64,000 bases of DNA. Source: JADJPO01 sp963828555. GTDB lineage: Bacteria; Actinomycetota; Actinomycetes; Actinomycetales; Kineosporiaceae. Below are positions 19,356 to 27,588 of this stretch, piece by piece. Positions within the stretch are counted from its first letter, which is position 1. Each line of letters opens with the position of its first letter. A model generated the notes under the pieces. The model was not told where the DNA came from. It made no database searches and saw nothing but the letters and a program-made list of their open reading frames with translations. Position numbers and translations under genes: made by a program. Location: assembly GCA_963828555.1 (NCBI GenBank), contig CAWHEL010000001.1:62001-126000 (forward strand), in the 5' to 3' direction.

Positions 19356-21134
19356 GTGTCCGCACCGCCGCCAGCCCCCGCCGCACCGGCCCCTGCGGCA
19401 CAGACGTCGTCCTCCCCCTCCCTCGTCGCCCGCTGGCTGCCGATCCTGACCTGGCTGCCGCAGTACCGGCCCAGCTGGCTGCGCGAGGACGTCACGGCTG
19501 GGCTGGCCCTCACCGCCCTGCTGGTGCCCCAGGGCATGGCGTATGCCCAGCTGGCCGGGCTGCCGCCGATCACGGGCCTCTACACCAGCGTGATGTGCCT
19601 GATCGCCTACGCCGTCGCCGGGCCGTCCCGGGTGCTGGTGCTCGGCCCGGACTCCTCCCTCGGGCCCATGATCGCCGCCACCGTGCTGCCCCTCGTGGCT
19701 GCCGATGGCGACCCTGCCCGCGCGGTGGTCCTGGCCTCGGTGCTCTCGATCCTGGTCGGCGTCTTCATGATCGCGGCCGGAGCGGCCCGGCTCGGCTTCG
19801 TCGCCGACCTGCTGTCCAAGCCCACCCAGATCGGCTACATGAACGGGCTGGCCCTGACCATCCTGGTCAGTCAGGTGCGCAAGCTGCTGGGCTTCTCGGT
19901 CGAGGCCGACGGCCTGCTGGGGGAGATCACCGGCACCGCGCGCAAGATCCTGGACGGTGCCACCAACCCGGCGGCGCTGAGCGTGGGAGTCGCCTCACTG
20001 GTGATCGTCCTGGTGCTGCAACGTGTGCTGCCCCGGGTGCCGGCGGTCCTGGTGGCCGTGGTCCTGGCCACCGGTGCCTCGACCCTGCTCGACCTGCCCG
20101 ACCACGGGGTCAAGACGGTCGGGCCCCTCCCCCAGGGATTTCCGCCGTTGAGCCTGCCCCTGATCTCCCCGGCCGATGCCGGGCTGCTGGTGGCCGGCGC
20201 GCTGGGGATCACCCTGGTCGCCCTGGCTGACACCATCTCCACCGCCTCGGCCTACGCCCGGCGCGCCGGAACCCAGGTGGACGGCAACCAGGAGATGGTC
20301 GGCATCGGGTTCGCCAACGTCCTGGCCGGGCTGTTCCAGGGATTCGCGGTGAGCACCAGCGGATCCCGGACCGCCGTGGCGTTCAAGGCCGGAGCCCGGA
20401 CCCAGGTCACCGGCCTGGTGGGCGCGGCGGCGATCCTGGCCCTGCTGGTGCTGGCGCCCAACCTGCTCTCCGACCTGCCCCTGCCCACCCTGGCTGCGAT
20501 CGTGGTGGCCGCGGCGTTCTCCCTGGCCGAGATCAGCGGGGTCCGGAGACTGTGGGCGCAGCGCCGGATGGAGTTCTGGCTCTCGATCGCCGCCACCACC
20601 GCGGTCGCGGTGCTGGGCGTACTGCCCGGCATCGGGGTCGCGGTGGGGCTGTCCATCCTCAATGTGTTCCGGCGGGCCTGGTGGCCCTACCAGGCGGTGC
20701 TCGGCAGGACCCCCGGTGTTCCTGGCTACCACGACGTCACCCGGTACCCGCAGGCCCGCCAGATGCCGGGCCTGGTGGTGTTCCGCTTCGACGCGCCGTT
20801 GTTCTTCGCGAACGCGCGCACCTTCGCCGATCAGGTCGAACGGCTGGCGGCGACCGAGCCGCGGCCGCGCTGGATCATCATCGCCGCCGAACCGATCACC
20901 GATATCGACACCACCGCCGCCGACATGCTCGAGGAACTGGTCACCGACCTGGCGGCGCACGGGACGGAACTGGTCTTCGCCGAACTGAAGGACCCGGTCC
21001 GACTCAAGCTCGAGCGCTACGGACTGTCCGGCGTCATGGACAAGGTCACCTTCCACCTGACCCTGAACAGGGCGGGCAAGGCCTACCGGGAGGCGTTCGG
21101 CACCGACTGGACCGAGCCGGCGAACCCGGGCTGA
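19356..21134 (+). CDS. SulP-family anion permease with STAS domain
   Basis: A 592-residue transporter. After a short Pro/Ala-rich cytoplasmic N-terminus come WLREDVTAGLALTALLVPQGMAYAQLAGLPP-type sequence (seen in parts as VPQGMAYAQLAG) and GLYTSVMCLIAYAVAGPSR, diagnostic of SulP, then some 12 membrane segments and a C-terminal STAS domain (GLVVFRFDAPLFFANA ... TDIDTTAADMLEEL). Substrates of the family include sulfate, bicarbonate and dicarboxylates; which applies is not visible. The start is GTG at 19356. Confidence 0.92.
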   Translation: MSAPPPAPAAPAPAAQTSSSPSLVARWLPILTWLPQYRPSWLREDVTAGLALTALLVPQGMAYAQLAGLPPITGLYTSVMCLIAYAVAGPSRVLVLGPDSSLGPMIAATVLPLVAADGDPARAVVLASVLSILVGVFMIAAGAARLGFVADLLSKPTQIGYMNGLALTILVSQVRKLLGFSVEADGLLGEITGTARKILDGATNPAALSVGVASLVIVLVLQRVLPRVPAVLVAVVLATGASTLLDLPDHGVKTVGPLPQGFPPLSLPLISPADAGLLVAGALGITLVALADTISTASAYARRAGTQVDGNQEMVGIGFANVLAGLFQGFAVSTSGSRTAVAFKAGARTQVTGLVGAAAILALLVLAPNLLSDLPLPTLAAIVVAAAFSLAEISGVRRLWAQRRMEFWLSIAATTAVAVLGVLPGIGVAVGLSILNVFRRAWWPYQAVLGRTPGVPGYHDVTRYPQARQMPGLVVFRFDAPLFFANARTFADQVERLAATEPRPRWIIIAAEPITDIDTTAADMLEELVTDLAAHGTELVFAELKDPVRLKLERYGLSGVMDKVTFHLTLNRAGKAYREAFGTDWTEPANPG

Positions 21135-21199
21135 CCGCTCCCGTTCGGCCAGAGAGGTGCCGATGGGAGCACCTGACCCGGGCCGGTCGACGAGTCGCC

Positions 21200-21450
21200 A
21201 TGCGCGTGGCGTTCGCCGGTGCCGCCATGCTGGCCGCGCTGGTGGATGCAACCACGACCCCGTTCAGGTCCTCAGCAGGCACCCTCACCGTCGCCCCGGC
21301 CTGGAACGGTGGCGCCTCCGCCTCTTTATACACCGCCACCACCTCCGGGCATCAGCTGCACCATCAGCGGGTTGACCCCCGGGCCACGTACTCGGTCTCG
21401 GTGACGGCGACAAACAGCGCCGGCACCGGCCCGGCCGGCGGGGCGGTTCG
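21200..21450 (+). pseudogene. Fibronectin type III domain remnant, frameshifted
   Basis: This 436-bp stretch between SulP and the chemoreceptor holds no intact gene but a recognisable FN3 fragment. CTISGLTPG is read in one frame (about 21357-21383) and ATYSVSVTATNSAGTGPA in another (about 21383-21436). One missing base in the run CCCCCGGG near 21380 would join them into the common actinobacterial FN3 ending. Upstream GTLTVAPAWNGGASASLYTAT looks like the first strands of the same domain. It is probably the relic of a secreted multidomain protein. Confidence 0.6.
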
Positions 21451-21570
21451 GCCAGCCGCACGGCGTGGGCCGCCCCTCGGATGAACGGGTGGTCGGCCGG
21501 GGATTCAGACTGCACACGTGTCTGTCGACAAACCATTGTCCGGACGTCGTCCAGCTTCCCGGAGGGTCCC

Positions 21571-22713
21571 GTGGCGCTATCGGCGCTGTTCCCCAGCCAC
21601 CGCGCGCTCCGGCACGCCGGCGCCGGCTCGCTGCACGAGCTGCTTGCCCCGGGCCAGCAGCTCGCCGCCGCTCTCGGCTGTCTGCCCACCAACTGCTTCG
21701 TCGCCGATCTCGGCCTGAGCCTGGTGTTCATGAACGCCAAGGCCGCCACCACCGTCGCCGGGCTGGCCCCGGCCATCCAGTCGGTGTTCGGGTTGTCCGT
21801 GGCGGAGATCCTGGGCGGCTCCATCCACCGCTTCCACCGCGACCCGCAGCGGGTGGAGCGGATCCTCAACGACCCGTCGGCGCTGCCCCGGGAGGCCGTG
21901 TTCTCCTTCGGCGGCGTCTCGCTGCGCACCCAGATCAACACCCTGAACGACGGCTCCGGTCAGCGGATCGGCTACATCGTGCTGTGGGACAACATCTCCG
22001 AGCGCAAGGCAAGCGCCGACGCGGCCTTCCGCAGTGTGGAGGCCAGCTCGGCCAACCTGAACGGCATGGTCGACACCATGCTGAACGTGGCCCGCGACAC
22101 CTCCGACCAGGCCTCATCGGCAGCGGCCGCCACCGAGGAGCTCAGTGCGGCGGTGGCCGAGATCGCCCGGGCCTGCGTGCAGAGCAACACCCAGACCGCC
22201 GAAGCCGCGGCCGAGGCCACCGCGGGGGCCGAGACGCTCGCCGAGCTGCAGCGCTCGAGCGCTGAGATCGGCGACTTCCTGCGCCTGATCACCGGGGTCT
22301 CCGAGCAGACCCGGATGCTCGCCCTCAACGCCACGATCGAGGCAGCACGGGCCGGCGACGCCGGACGGGGTTTCGCCGTGGTCGCCGACGAGGTGAAGAA
22401 GCTGGCCGCCACCACCGCAGCGTCGATCGGCGACATCGAGGCTCGGATCTCCAGCATCCAGACGGCCGCCCGCGACGGCGTGGACGCGCTGAGCCGGGTC
22501 GAGAGTCTGATCGGCCGGATCACCGAGAGCCAGGGCAGCATCGTGGCCGCGATGGAGGAGCAGACCGCGGTGTGCTCCTCGTTGGCCGACCTGGTCGGGC
22601 AGATGTCCGACGGCGCCAAGCAGACAGTGGACCAGAGCTCCGCCTCGGCCCGCGCCATGGCACAGATCACCGAGGAGACCGTGCACATGCACCAACTCAG
22701 CCTGGAGAGCTGA
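21571..22713 (+). CDS. Soluble PAS-containing methyl-accepting chemotaxis protein
   Basis: A 380-residue receptor without membrane segments. The N-terminal third is a PAS-like domain (FVADLGLSLVFMNAKAA, GGSIHRFHRDPQRVERIL, IGYIVLWDNISERK). The C-terminal part is an MCP signalling domain with the hairpin-tip sequence LALNATIEAARAGDAGRGFAVVADEV (in parts: NATIEAARAG, GFAVVADEVKKLA). GTG at 21571 is chosen because GGAGGG lies 4 nt upstream. No other chemotaxis genes are nearby, so it is an orphan receptor. Its 3' end overlaps the convergent aminotransferase by 17 bp. Confidence 0.9.
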   Translation: MALSALFPSHRALRHAGAGSLHELLAPGQQLAAALGCLPTNCFVADLGLSLVFMNAKAATTVAGLAPAIQSVFGLSVAEILGGSIHRFHRDPQRVERILNDPSALPREAVFSFGGVSLRTQINTLNDGSGQRIGYIVLWDNISERKASADAAFRSVEASSANLNGMVDTMLNVARDTSDQASSAAAATEELSAAVAEIARACVQSNTQTAEAAAEATAGAETLAELQRSSAEIGDFLRLITGVSEQTRMLALNATIEAARAGDAGRGFAVVADEVKKLAATTAASIGDIEARISSIQTAARDGVDALSRVESLIGRITESQGSIVAAMEEQTAVCSSLADLVGQMSDGAKQTVDQSSASARAMAQITEETVHMHQLSLES

Positions 22714-23860
22714 CCCTCGCCAGGCGTTCCAGCGCCTCGGCGATCTCGGCGGTCGAACCGGCGAAACTGAGCCGCATGTAGCGGTTGCCCTCCCGGGTGT
22801 CGAAGTCGATCCCCGGAGTCAGCGCGATCCCCGTCGCAGCAAGGGTTCTCGCGCACCACGCGGTCGAGTCCGTCGTGAGATGGCCGATATCGCAGTAGGC
22901 GTAGAACGCGCCGTCCGCCGGGGCCAGGTGGGTGATGCCCAGCTCGGGCAGACGGCGCAGCAGCAGGTCCCGGTTGGCGGCATAGCGGGCGACGTGCCCG
23001 TCCAGCTCGGCGCGGGCCTCGGCACCGAACGCAGCCACCGCAGCCACCTGGGCGATCGCCGGCGGGCAGATGTTCAGATTGCCGACCAGCAGCTCCACCG
23101 GCCGCTGCAGAGCCTCGGGCAGCAGGAGCCAGCCCAGACGCCAGCCGGTCATCGAGAAGTACTTGCTGAACGAGCCCACCACGACGGACTCCCGGCTGGT
23201 CTGCCAGGCGCTCGCGCACTCCCGGCCGAAGGAGATGCCGTGGTAGATCTCATCGCTGATCAGCAGTGTCCCCTCCTCGGCACACCAGCGGGCGAGGCCG
23301 GCCAGCTCCGCCTGATCGATGATCGTGCCGGTGGGGTTGGCCGGGCTGGCGATGATCAGACCGGCCGGCGGCTGGGGCAGGGCCTCCAGCATCGCCACCG
23401 TGGGCTGGAACCGGGTGTCGTCGGCGCAGTCCAGCTCGAGCACGCGACATCCCAACGCCTGCAAAGTGTTCCGGTACGCAGGGTAGCCGGGACGGGTCAT
23501 CGCGACCACGTCGCCGGGGTCGAAGGCAGCCAGGAACAGCGCGGTGAACCCACCCGAGGACCCGGTGGTCAGGACGACGTCCGCCGGGCTGACCTCGATC
23601 CCGTAGGTCGTGCGGTGATGGGCGGCGACGGCCTCCCGCAGCGGGGCGATCCCGGTCGCCTCGGTGTAGCCGAGCACTCCGCTCGCCAGGGCGTCCCGCG
23701 CGGCGTCCAGCACCGGGAGGGGTGCCGGGGTGGACGGCTGACCGGCGCAGAGGGCGATCACGTCACCGTGAGTCACCGCCCGCCCGGCGGCGGCCTTGAG
23801 CACCTCCATCACATGAAAGGGCTCGACCCGCCCCCGCTCCGACACCCGAGCAACCCTCAC
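22697..23860 (-). CDS. PLP-dependent aminotransferase, AspC/MalY-like
   Basis: A 387-residue fold-type I aminotransferase. Motifs: GYTEATGIAPLREAVAAHH, ASPANPTGTII, LLISDEIYHGISF and the PLP lysine in GSFSKYFSMTGWRLGW. GTG at 23860 is chosen because the protein then begins VRVARVSERGRVEPFHVMEVLKAA-like sequence typical of the family; the frame is open further upstream across an inverted repeat, which is unlikely to be translated. Substrate unknown; aromatic or branched amino acids are plausible. Confidence 0.88.
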   Translation of the reverse strand: MRVARVSERGRVEPFHVMEVLKAAAGRAVTHGDVIALCAGQPSTPAPLPVLDAARDALASGVLGYTEATGIAPLREAVAAHHRTTYGIEVSPADVVLTTGSSGGFTALFLAAFDPGDVVAMTRPGYPAYRNTLQALGCRVLELDCADDTRFQPTVAMLEALPQPPAGLIIASPANPTGTIIDQAELAGLARWCAEEGTLLISDEIYHGISFGRECASAWQTSRESVVVGSFSKYFSMTGWRLGWLLLPEALQRPVELLVGNLNICPPAIAQVAAVAAFGAEARAELDGHVARYAANRDLLLRRLPELGITHLAPADGAFYAYCDIGHLTTDSTAWCARTLAATGIALTPGIDFDTREGNRYMRLSFAGSTAEIAEALERLARVSSPG

Positions 23861-23884
23861 CCGCCCACCCTCCCACCTCCCAAT

Positions 23885-23960
23885 CCGCTCATGCTCCGCG
23901 GGTGTACCTGCGCGGCCCGATGAAAACGTTTCAACATGTACACCCGCGGAGCATGAGCGG
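23885..23960. repeat. Dispersed long inverted repeat, copy 1
   Basis: A perfect 23-bp inverted repeat (23885-23907 and 23938-23960) around a 30-nt loop. The core GCTCATGCTCCGCGGG recurs at 51585 and 52648. The repeat begins 16 nt past the stop codon of the GGDEF gene (minus strand) and 24 nt before the start of the aminotransferase gene. It is a strong hairpin without a T-run. Confidence 0.92.
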
Positions 23961-23976
23961 GGTTGGAGCAGGGGTT

Positions 23977-25020
23977 TCAGCGGCGGTCGACGTGGACCCG
24001 GTCCCGGCCGTCCCGCTTGGCGGCGTACATCAGCTCGTCGGCCCGGTCGACCAGCAGCCACAGCTGTTCCGCAGCATCCGGCCCGTACAGCCCGGCCTCG
24101 TCCCAGGCCACCCCTGCGCTCAGGGTCACCCCGATGGACGACGAGGCCCGCGACACCTCCAGGCGCAAGGTCTCGGCGCGAGCGGCCAGCTCGATCGGCT
24201 CCAGCACGGTCAGCACCGCGAACTCCTCGCCGCCCAGGCGCGCCACGACGTCCTGCTCACTGCTATGGGCGAGCAGCGTCTGAGCCACCCGCTGCAGCAC
24301 CGCATCGCCCATGGCGTGGCCGTACCGATCGTTGACCGCCTTGAAGTGATCGATGTCGAGCACGACCACTCCAATCGGACGGCGAGCAGCCTGCGCCACC
24401 GAGCGCACCAGGGGCAACGCCTCCTCGAGGCCACGCCGGTTCGCCACCCCGGTCAGGTGATCGGTAACAGCCAGGCCCCGATCGGCCCGGGCCGCCTGCT
24501 GCAGACGCTCCCGCAGCACGAGGACCGCCACCGCCGGGCTGATGGTCGCGAAGACGGCAGTGAGGGTCTGCAGGGCCAGGGCCGGAATTCCCTGCTCGGA
24601 CCGGGAGAGGATCACCCCTGCACCGATCGTCGCGAGCACGCCCTGCACGGCCATCATCCTCCGGCCGCCGAACAGGGCCACCGTGACGCTGGGCAGGGCG
24701 ATCACGGCCACCGAGGCCGGGTCGGGCCCGGGGGACGACAACGTGCGAGCGAGGACCACGGTCGCCACATCCGCCCACAGGACGACGGCGAACAGGGCCC
24801 ACCCGGCCGGCCCGACCCAGCGTGCCGCCGCACCGATCGCGAGGGCGGACACCCCGAAGACGAACATCACGCTCCGTGCCCAGGACTCGCTGATCACGTA
24901 CCCGGGGACCATGAGCGCCAAGAAGCAGAGGACTCCGCCCACCACGAGCAGGGGGGCCAGAACTCGGTACGGCAGCACCAGATCGTCGGCCGACCGAGGC
25001 ACCTCCCGAGAGATCATCAT
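23977..25020 (-). CDS. Membrane-bound GGDEF diguanylate cyclase
   Basis: A 347-residue protein. About five hydrophobic segments in the first 180 residues form a membrane sensor; then a GGDEF domain with DHLTGVANRRGLEEAL, DIDHFKAVNDRYGHAMGD and the active-site motif GGEEF. Catalytic residues are intact, so synthesis of cyclic di-GMP from GTP is expected. No RxxD inhibition site is obvious before the motif. ATG at 25020 (MMISREV) is preferred; an in-frame start at 25089 would add 23 residues. There is no EAL domain in the chain. Confidence 0.9.
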   Translation of the reverse strand: MMISREVPRSADDLVLPYRVLAPLLVVGGVLCFLALMVPGYVISESWARSVMFVFGVSALAIGAAARWVGPAGWALFAVVLWADVATVVLARTLSSPGPDPASVAVIALPSVTVALFGGRRMMAVQGVLATIGAGVILSRSEQGIPALALQTLTAVFATISPAVAVLVLRERLQQAARADRGLAVTDHLTGVANRRGLEEALPLVRSVAQAARRPIGVVVLDIDHFKAVNDRYGHAMGDAVLQRVAQTLLAHSSEQDVVARLGGEEFAVLTVLEPIELAARAETLRLEVSRASSSIGVTLSAGVAWDEAGLYGPDAAEQLWLLVDRADELMYAAKRDGRDRVHVDRR

Positions 25021-25123
25021 CCTCGGATGGTAACCCCGACCGGTGACAGGATTCGCTGCGAAGGGGGCCGCTCCGAGCCGCTCACTCACGGTGAGTGACT
25101 ATCGGTACCTCATGATGCACGAG

Positions 25124-26920
25124 CTACGTGACGATCCCGTACTCATGGATCTTGCGGTAGATGGTGGCCCGGGACATCCCGAGTGCAGCGGCAGCGGCGC
25201 CCTTGTTCCCGTCGGCGTCGAGAATGCCGCCCACGATCGCATCCCGCTCGAGCGCCTCGATCGGGGTGAGCACTCGTCGGCTCATCGCGCGACACTCTGC
25301 GGGAAGGTCCTCCGGTTCGATCACGCCCGTTCGTCGGCGCTGGACGACGTCACGCAGGACCGTGACCAACTGCGCGGTGTTCCCGGGCCAGGTGAACCGG
25401 GCGAGCATCTGCATCGATGCGGTCGAGAACTCCAGGCGATTGTCAGCCAGCCTGGCGAGGATGCTCGGCACCAGAGCGTTGATGTCCTCGATGTGATGAC
25501 GTAGAGGGGGCACCCGCACCGTCGTCGGGAAGAGCGCAAGCAACCGCCGGAGGTCCTCGCCCGGGACGCCCTTTCCGAGGGTGACCGTGACATGCACCGT
25601 GGTGTTGGCTTCCTGTGCCGCCTCGAGCAGCGTCGTCACACTGCGCAGACGGCGAGCCCCGAGGCGGTCGACGTGGCGCAGGACGAGGGAACTGTCGGCG
25701 CCTTCCAGCTCACTGCGCAATTCGGCCAACCAGCCGGCCCGGTCGGCCCCCGCAGAGTCGGATACGTGCACCCTGCAGGCAGGGCTGCCTCGGAGGTGGA
25801 CGGCACGGACGACGGCGACCTTGCCGACGCCCTGCTCGCCGTCGATGGCCAACCACTCCCCGGCCGCCAGGGCCGCCTCGACCTGTCGCCGGGCGCGGAC
25901 CCACAGCGCACCGGATCCGACCAGCCCAGGCAGCACGCCGGGCGACGGCGGGCGGGCGGAGCGAGTGCTCGACCGAACCGGCTCGTCCATCTTCACATGC
26001 GCGACCCCGCCGGCAATCCGCCCGCCGTCGCCGACTGCGCTGCAATGCATGCGAGCACTGCTGCCCGATGGCAAGGCGACCACCACGGCCCCCGACCTGC
26101 CCGTGGCCAGTGCCTCGGAGGCGTGCTGCAGCAGCACCGCCTGGTCCGCCGTGCCGAGGGTCATTCTCGCGTGGTCGTTCATCATCACCACATCGCCGTT
26201 CAGGGCGAAGACGCTGCCCGCGTTGCGGCGACATGCCTTGAGATAGGCCTGAAGCAGTTGGTACTCCAGTTCACCTCCGTCCATCAGCAGGGCCTGGCGA
26301 ATCTGGTCCGACGTCGTCTTGGCCAGCGCGATCAGCAGCTGCCCGGCGTCCTTGCGCCAGCAGGTCAGGTCGACGGCCCCCACGGTCTTGCCGGTGATCG
26401 GGTGCTGGATCGGCACGGCCGCGCAGGCGAGGTTCTCGAGGTTCTCTGCGTAGTGCTCGTGCCCGAACACGTGCATCGGCCCACCCCCCTCCAGGGCCGT
26501 CCCGATCCCGTTGGTGCCCACGAACTGCTCGGCATAGCAGAAGCCCGGAGCGAGCTGGACCCGCTCGAGGTGCCGCTCCAGTTCCTTGTCCGCCGACAGG
26601 CGGGAGAGGACCAGGCCCTTGGCATCGGTCAGGATGACGCTGATCGGCTGACCCTCGAGATGACCGAGCAGGCTCCTCAGCACCGGCAGCGCGCTGCGAC
26701 TGAGCGGGGTGTCCAGGTCGGGGTCGCGGACGTACGCCATCTGCACGTGATCCGGAGCGACATTCCAGCTCCGGGACCGCCACCACGAGGCAAGGATCGT
26801 GTCGCGGACGTGCTCGGCGTCGACCGGCTCCTCGGTGAGGAACCGCTCTCGGGTCTTGGCCAGTCTCGGGCTGTCCGGAGTCGCCACGGGGCGCGATGAG
26901 GCAGAGCGCATGCCGGCCAT
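25124..26920 (-). CDS. mimR: GAF/AAA+/Fis transcriptional activator of the monooxygenase operon (MimR-like)
   Basis: A 598-residue regulator of the AcoR/MimR type. The N-terminal half is a GAF-like sensor (GFCYAEQFVGTNGIGTALEGGGP, CAAVPIQHPITGKTVGAVDLT in parts). The central AAA+ domain is degenerate: the Walker A is GEQGVGKV instead of GETGTGKE, and the GAFTGA loop needed for sigma-54 contact is absent. The C-terminus is a Fis helix-turn-helix (GNKGAAAAALGMSRATIYRKIHEYGI). ATG at 26920 follows GGAGG by 6 nt. It is divergent from the prm operon, as MimR is in mycobacteria, and is inferred to activate it; the inducer is unknown. Confidence 0.85.
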   Translation of the reverse strand: MAGMRSASSRPVATPDSPRLAKTRERFLTEEPVDAEHVRDTILASWWRSRSWNVAPDHVQMAYVRDPDLDTPLSRSALPVLRSLLGHLEGQPISVILTDAKGLVLSRLSADKELERHLERVQLAPGFCYAEQFVGTNGIGTALEGGGPMHVFGHEHYAENLENLACAAVPIQHPITGKTVGAVDLTCWRKDAGQLLIALAKTTSDQIRQALLMDGGELEYQLLQAYLKACRRNAGSVFALNGDVVMMNDHARMTLGTADQAVLLQHASEALATGRSGAVVVALPSGSSARMHCSAVGDGGRIAGGVAHVKMDEPVRSSTRSARPPSPGVLPGLVGSGALWVRARRQVEAALAAGEWLAIDGEQGVGKVAVVRAVHLRGSPACRVHVSDSAGADRAGWLAELRSELEGADSSLVLRHVDRLGARRLRSVTTLLEAAQEANTTVHVTVTLGKGVPGEDLRRLLALFPTTVRVPPLRHHIEDINALVPSILARLADNRLEFSTASMQMLARFTWPGNTAQLVTVLRDVVQRRRTGVIEPEDLPAECRAMSRRVLTPIEALERDAIVGGILDADGNKGAAAAALGMSRATIYRKIHEYGIVT

Positions 26921-27025
26921 CGTCTGCCTCCATCCACAGGTGGGAGGGCTCGGTGGTCTGTTCATGGGCGGTTCGGGGTCGAAGGTCTGACGAAGCCAAG
27001 ACTAAGCCGCCATCCCGTCCTGATT

Positions 27026-27040
27026 GTCTCAAAATGAGAC
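27026..27040. promoter_or_regulatory. GTCTCA-AAA-TGAGAC palindrome, candidate operator 1
   Basis: A perfect 6-bp-arm palindrome with a 3-nt spacer, 105 bp before the regulator's start codon and 115 bp before the small ORF that leads the prm region. A near-identical palindrome stands at 27417. It probably binds the divergent activator. Confidence 0.65.
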
Positions 27041-27141
27041 CCCCATTATCACGAGCCAAGGGTGTTATGCCTAGGTCTAAGGACCCCTGGCTGCCGATCG
27101 CGTTTCCGATCGGCATCCAGGCAGGGTACGGAAGGGACGCC

Positions 27142-27390
27142 ATGCAGCCGATCAGCGAGCCGGACCCGGAGACCTACAACCATTGGAGCATCGTCAACCT
27201 GGTGTTTCATCACCTGGCGGGGCAGGGTCTGCACCCCACCCTCGGCGCGACCGGAGATCCCGGGGCTGCCGCAGCAGACCTCTTGCGGGCGCTGGGAATC
27301 CACCCCCTGCCTGAGGGTAACCGCCAGGTGACCGACGACGTGCGCCGACGCCTCGCGGCCCTGCGAGAAGCGGCCTTCGACGACGCCTGA
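27142..27390 (+). CDS. Small hypothetical protein upstream of prmA
   Basis: An 82-residue soluble protein, MQPISEPDPETYNHWSIV at the start and an Arg/Ala helix (DDVRRRLAALREAAFDDA) at the end. ATG at 27142 follows GGAAGGG by about 6 nt; an in-frame ATG at 27068 would add 25 residues but has a poorer ribosome-binding site. It lies between two copies of the candidate operator and reads in the prm direction, 198 nt before prmA. No domain or Cys is present and I do not recognise the family. It could be a regulatory or accessory peptide of the monooxygenase. Confidence 0.65.
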   Translation: MQPISEPDPETYNHWSIVNLVFHHLAGQGLHPTLGATGDPGAAAADLLRALGIHPLPEGNRQVTDDVRRRLAALREAAFDDA

Positions 27391-27416
27391 GCCGGCCTCA
27401 CCCCGCTCCCCGGCCT

Positions 27417-27431
27417 GTCTCAAGGTGAGAT
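27417..27431. promoter_or_regulatory. GTCTCA-AGG-TGAGAT palindrome, candidate operator 2
   Basis: The second copy of the 27026 palindrome with one mismatch in the last base. Its centre is about 165 bp before the prmA start and 390 bp from copy 1. Two copies of one palindrome flanking the small ORF suggest looping or two promoters under the same activator. Confidence 0.65.
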
Positions 27432-27588
27432 CCCGGGGCTCGGCAAATGGGTGTGTGATCTGTGACACAAGACCTAGGCCCCCTGGGGCCGAGTACGTCG
27501 GACTCACCCGAGGACCGACTCCGGCACGGCGACCCCTGTTGCGCGTGCTCGCCTGCATCGAACCCCAGCACAACGGGTAGGAGTGACC

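Noticed and set aside
26921..27588. Sigma-54 (-24/-12) promoter before the prm genes
   Set aside because: No convincing GG-N10-GC element was found and the regulator lacks the GAFTGA loop.
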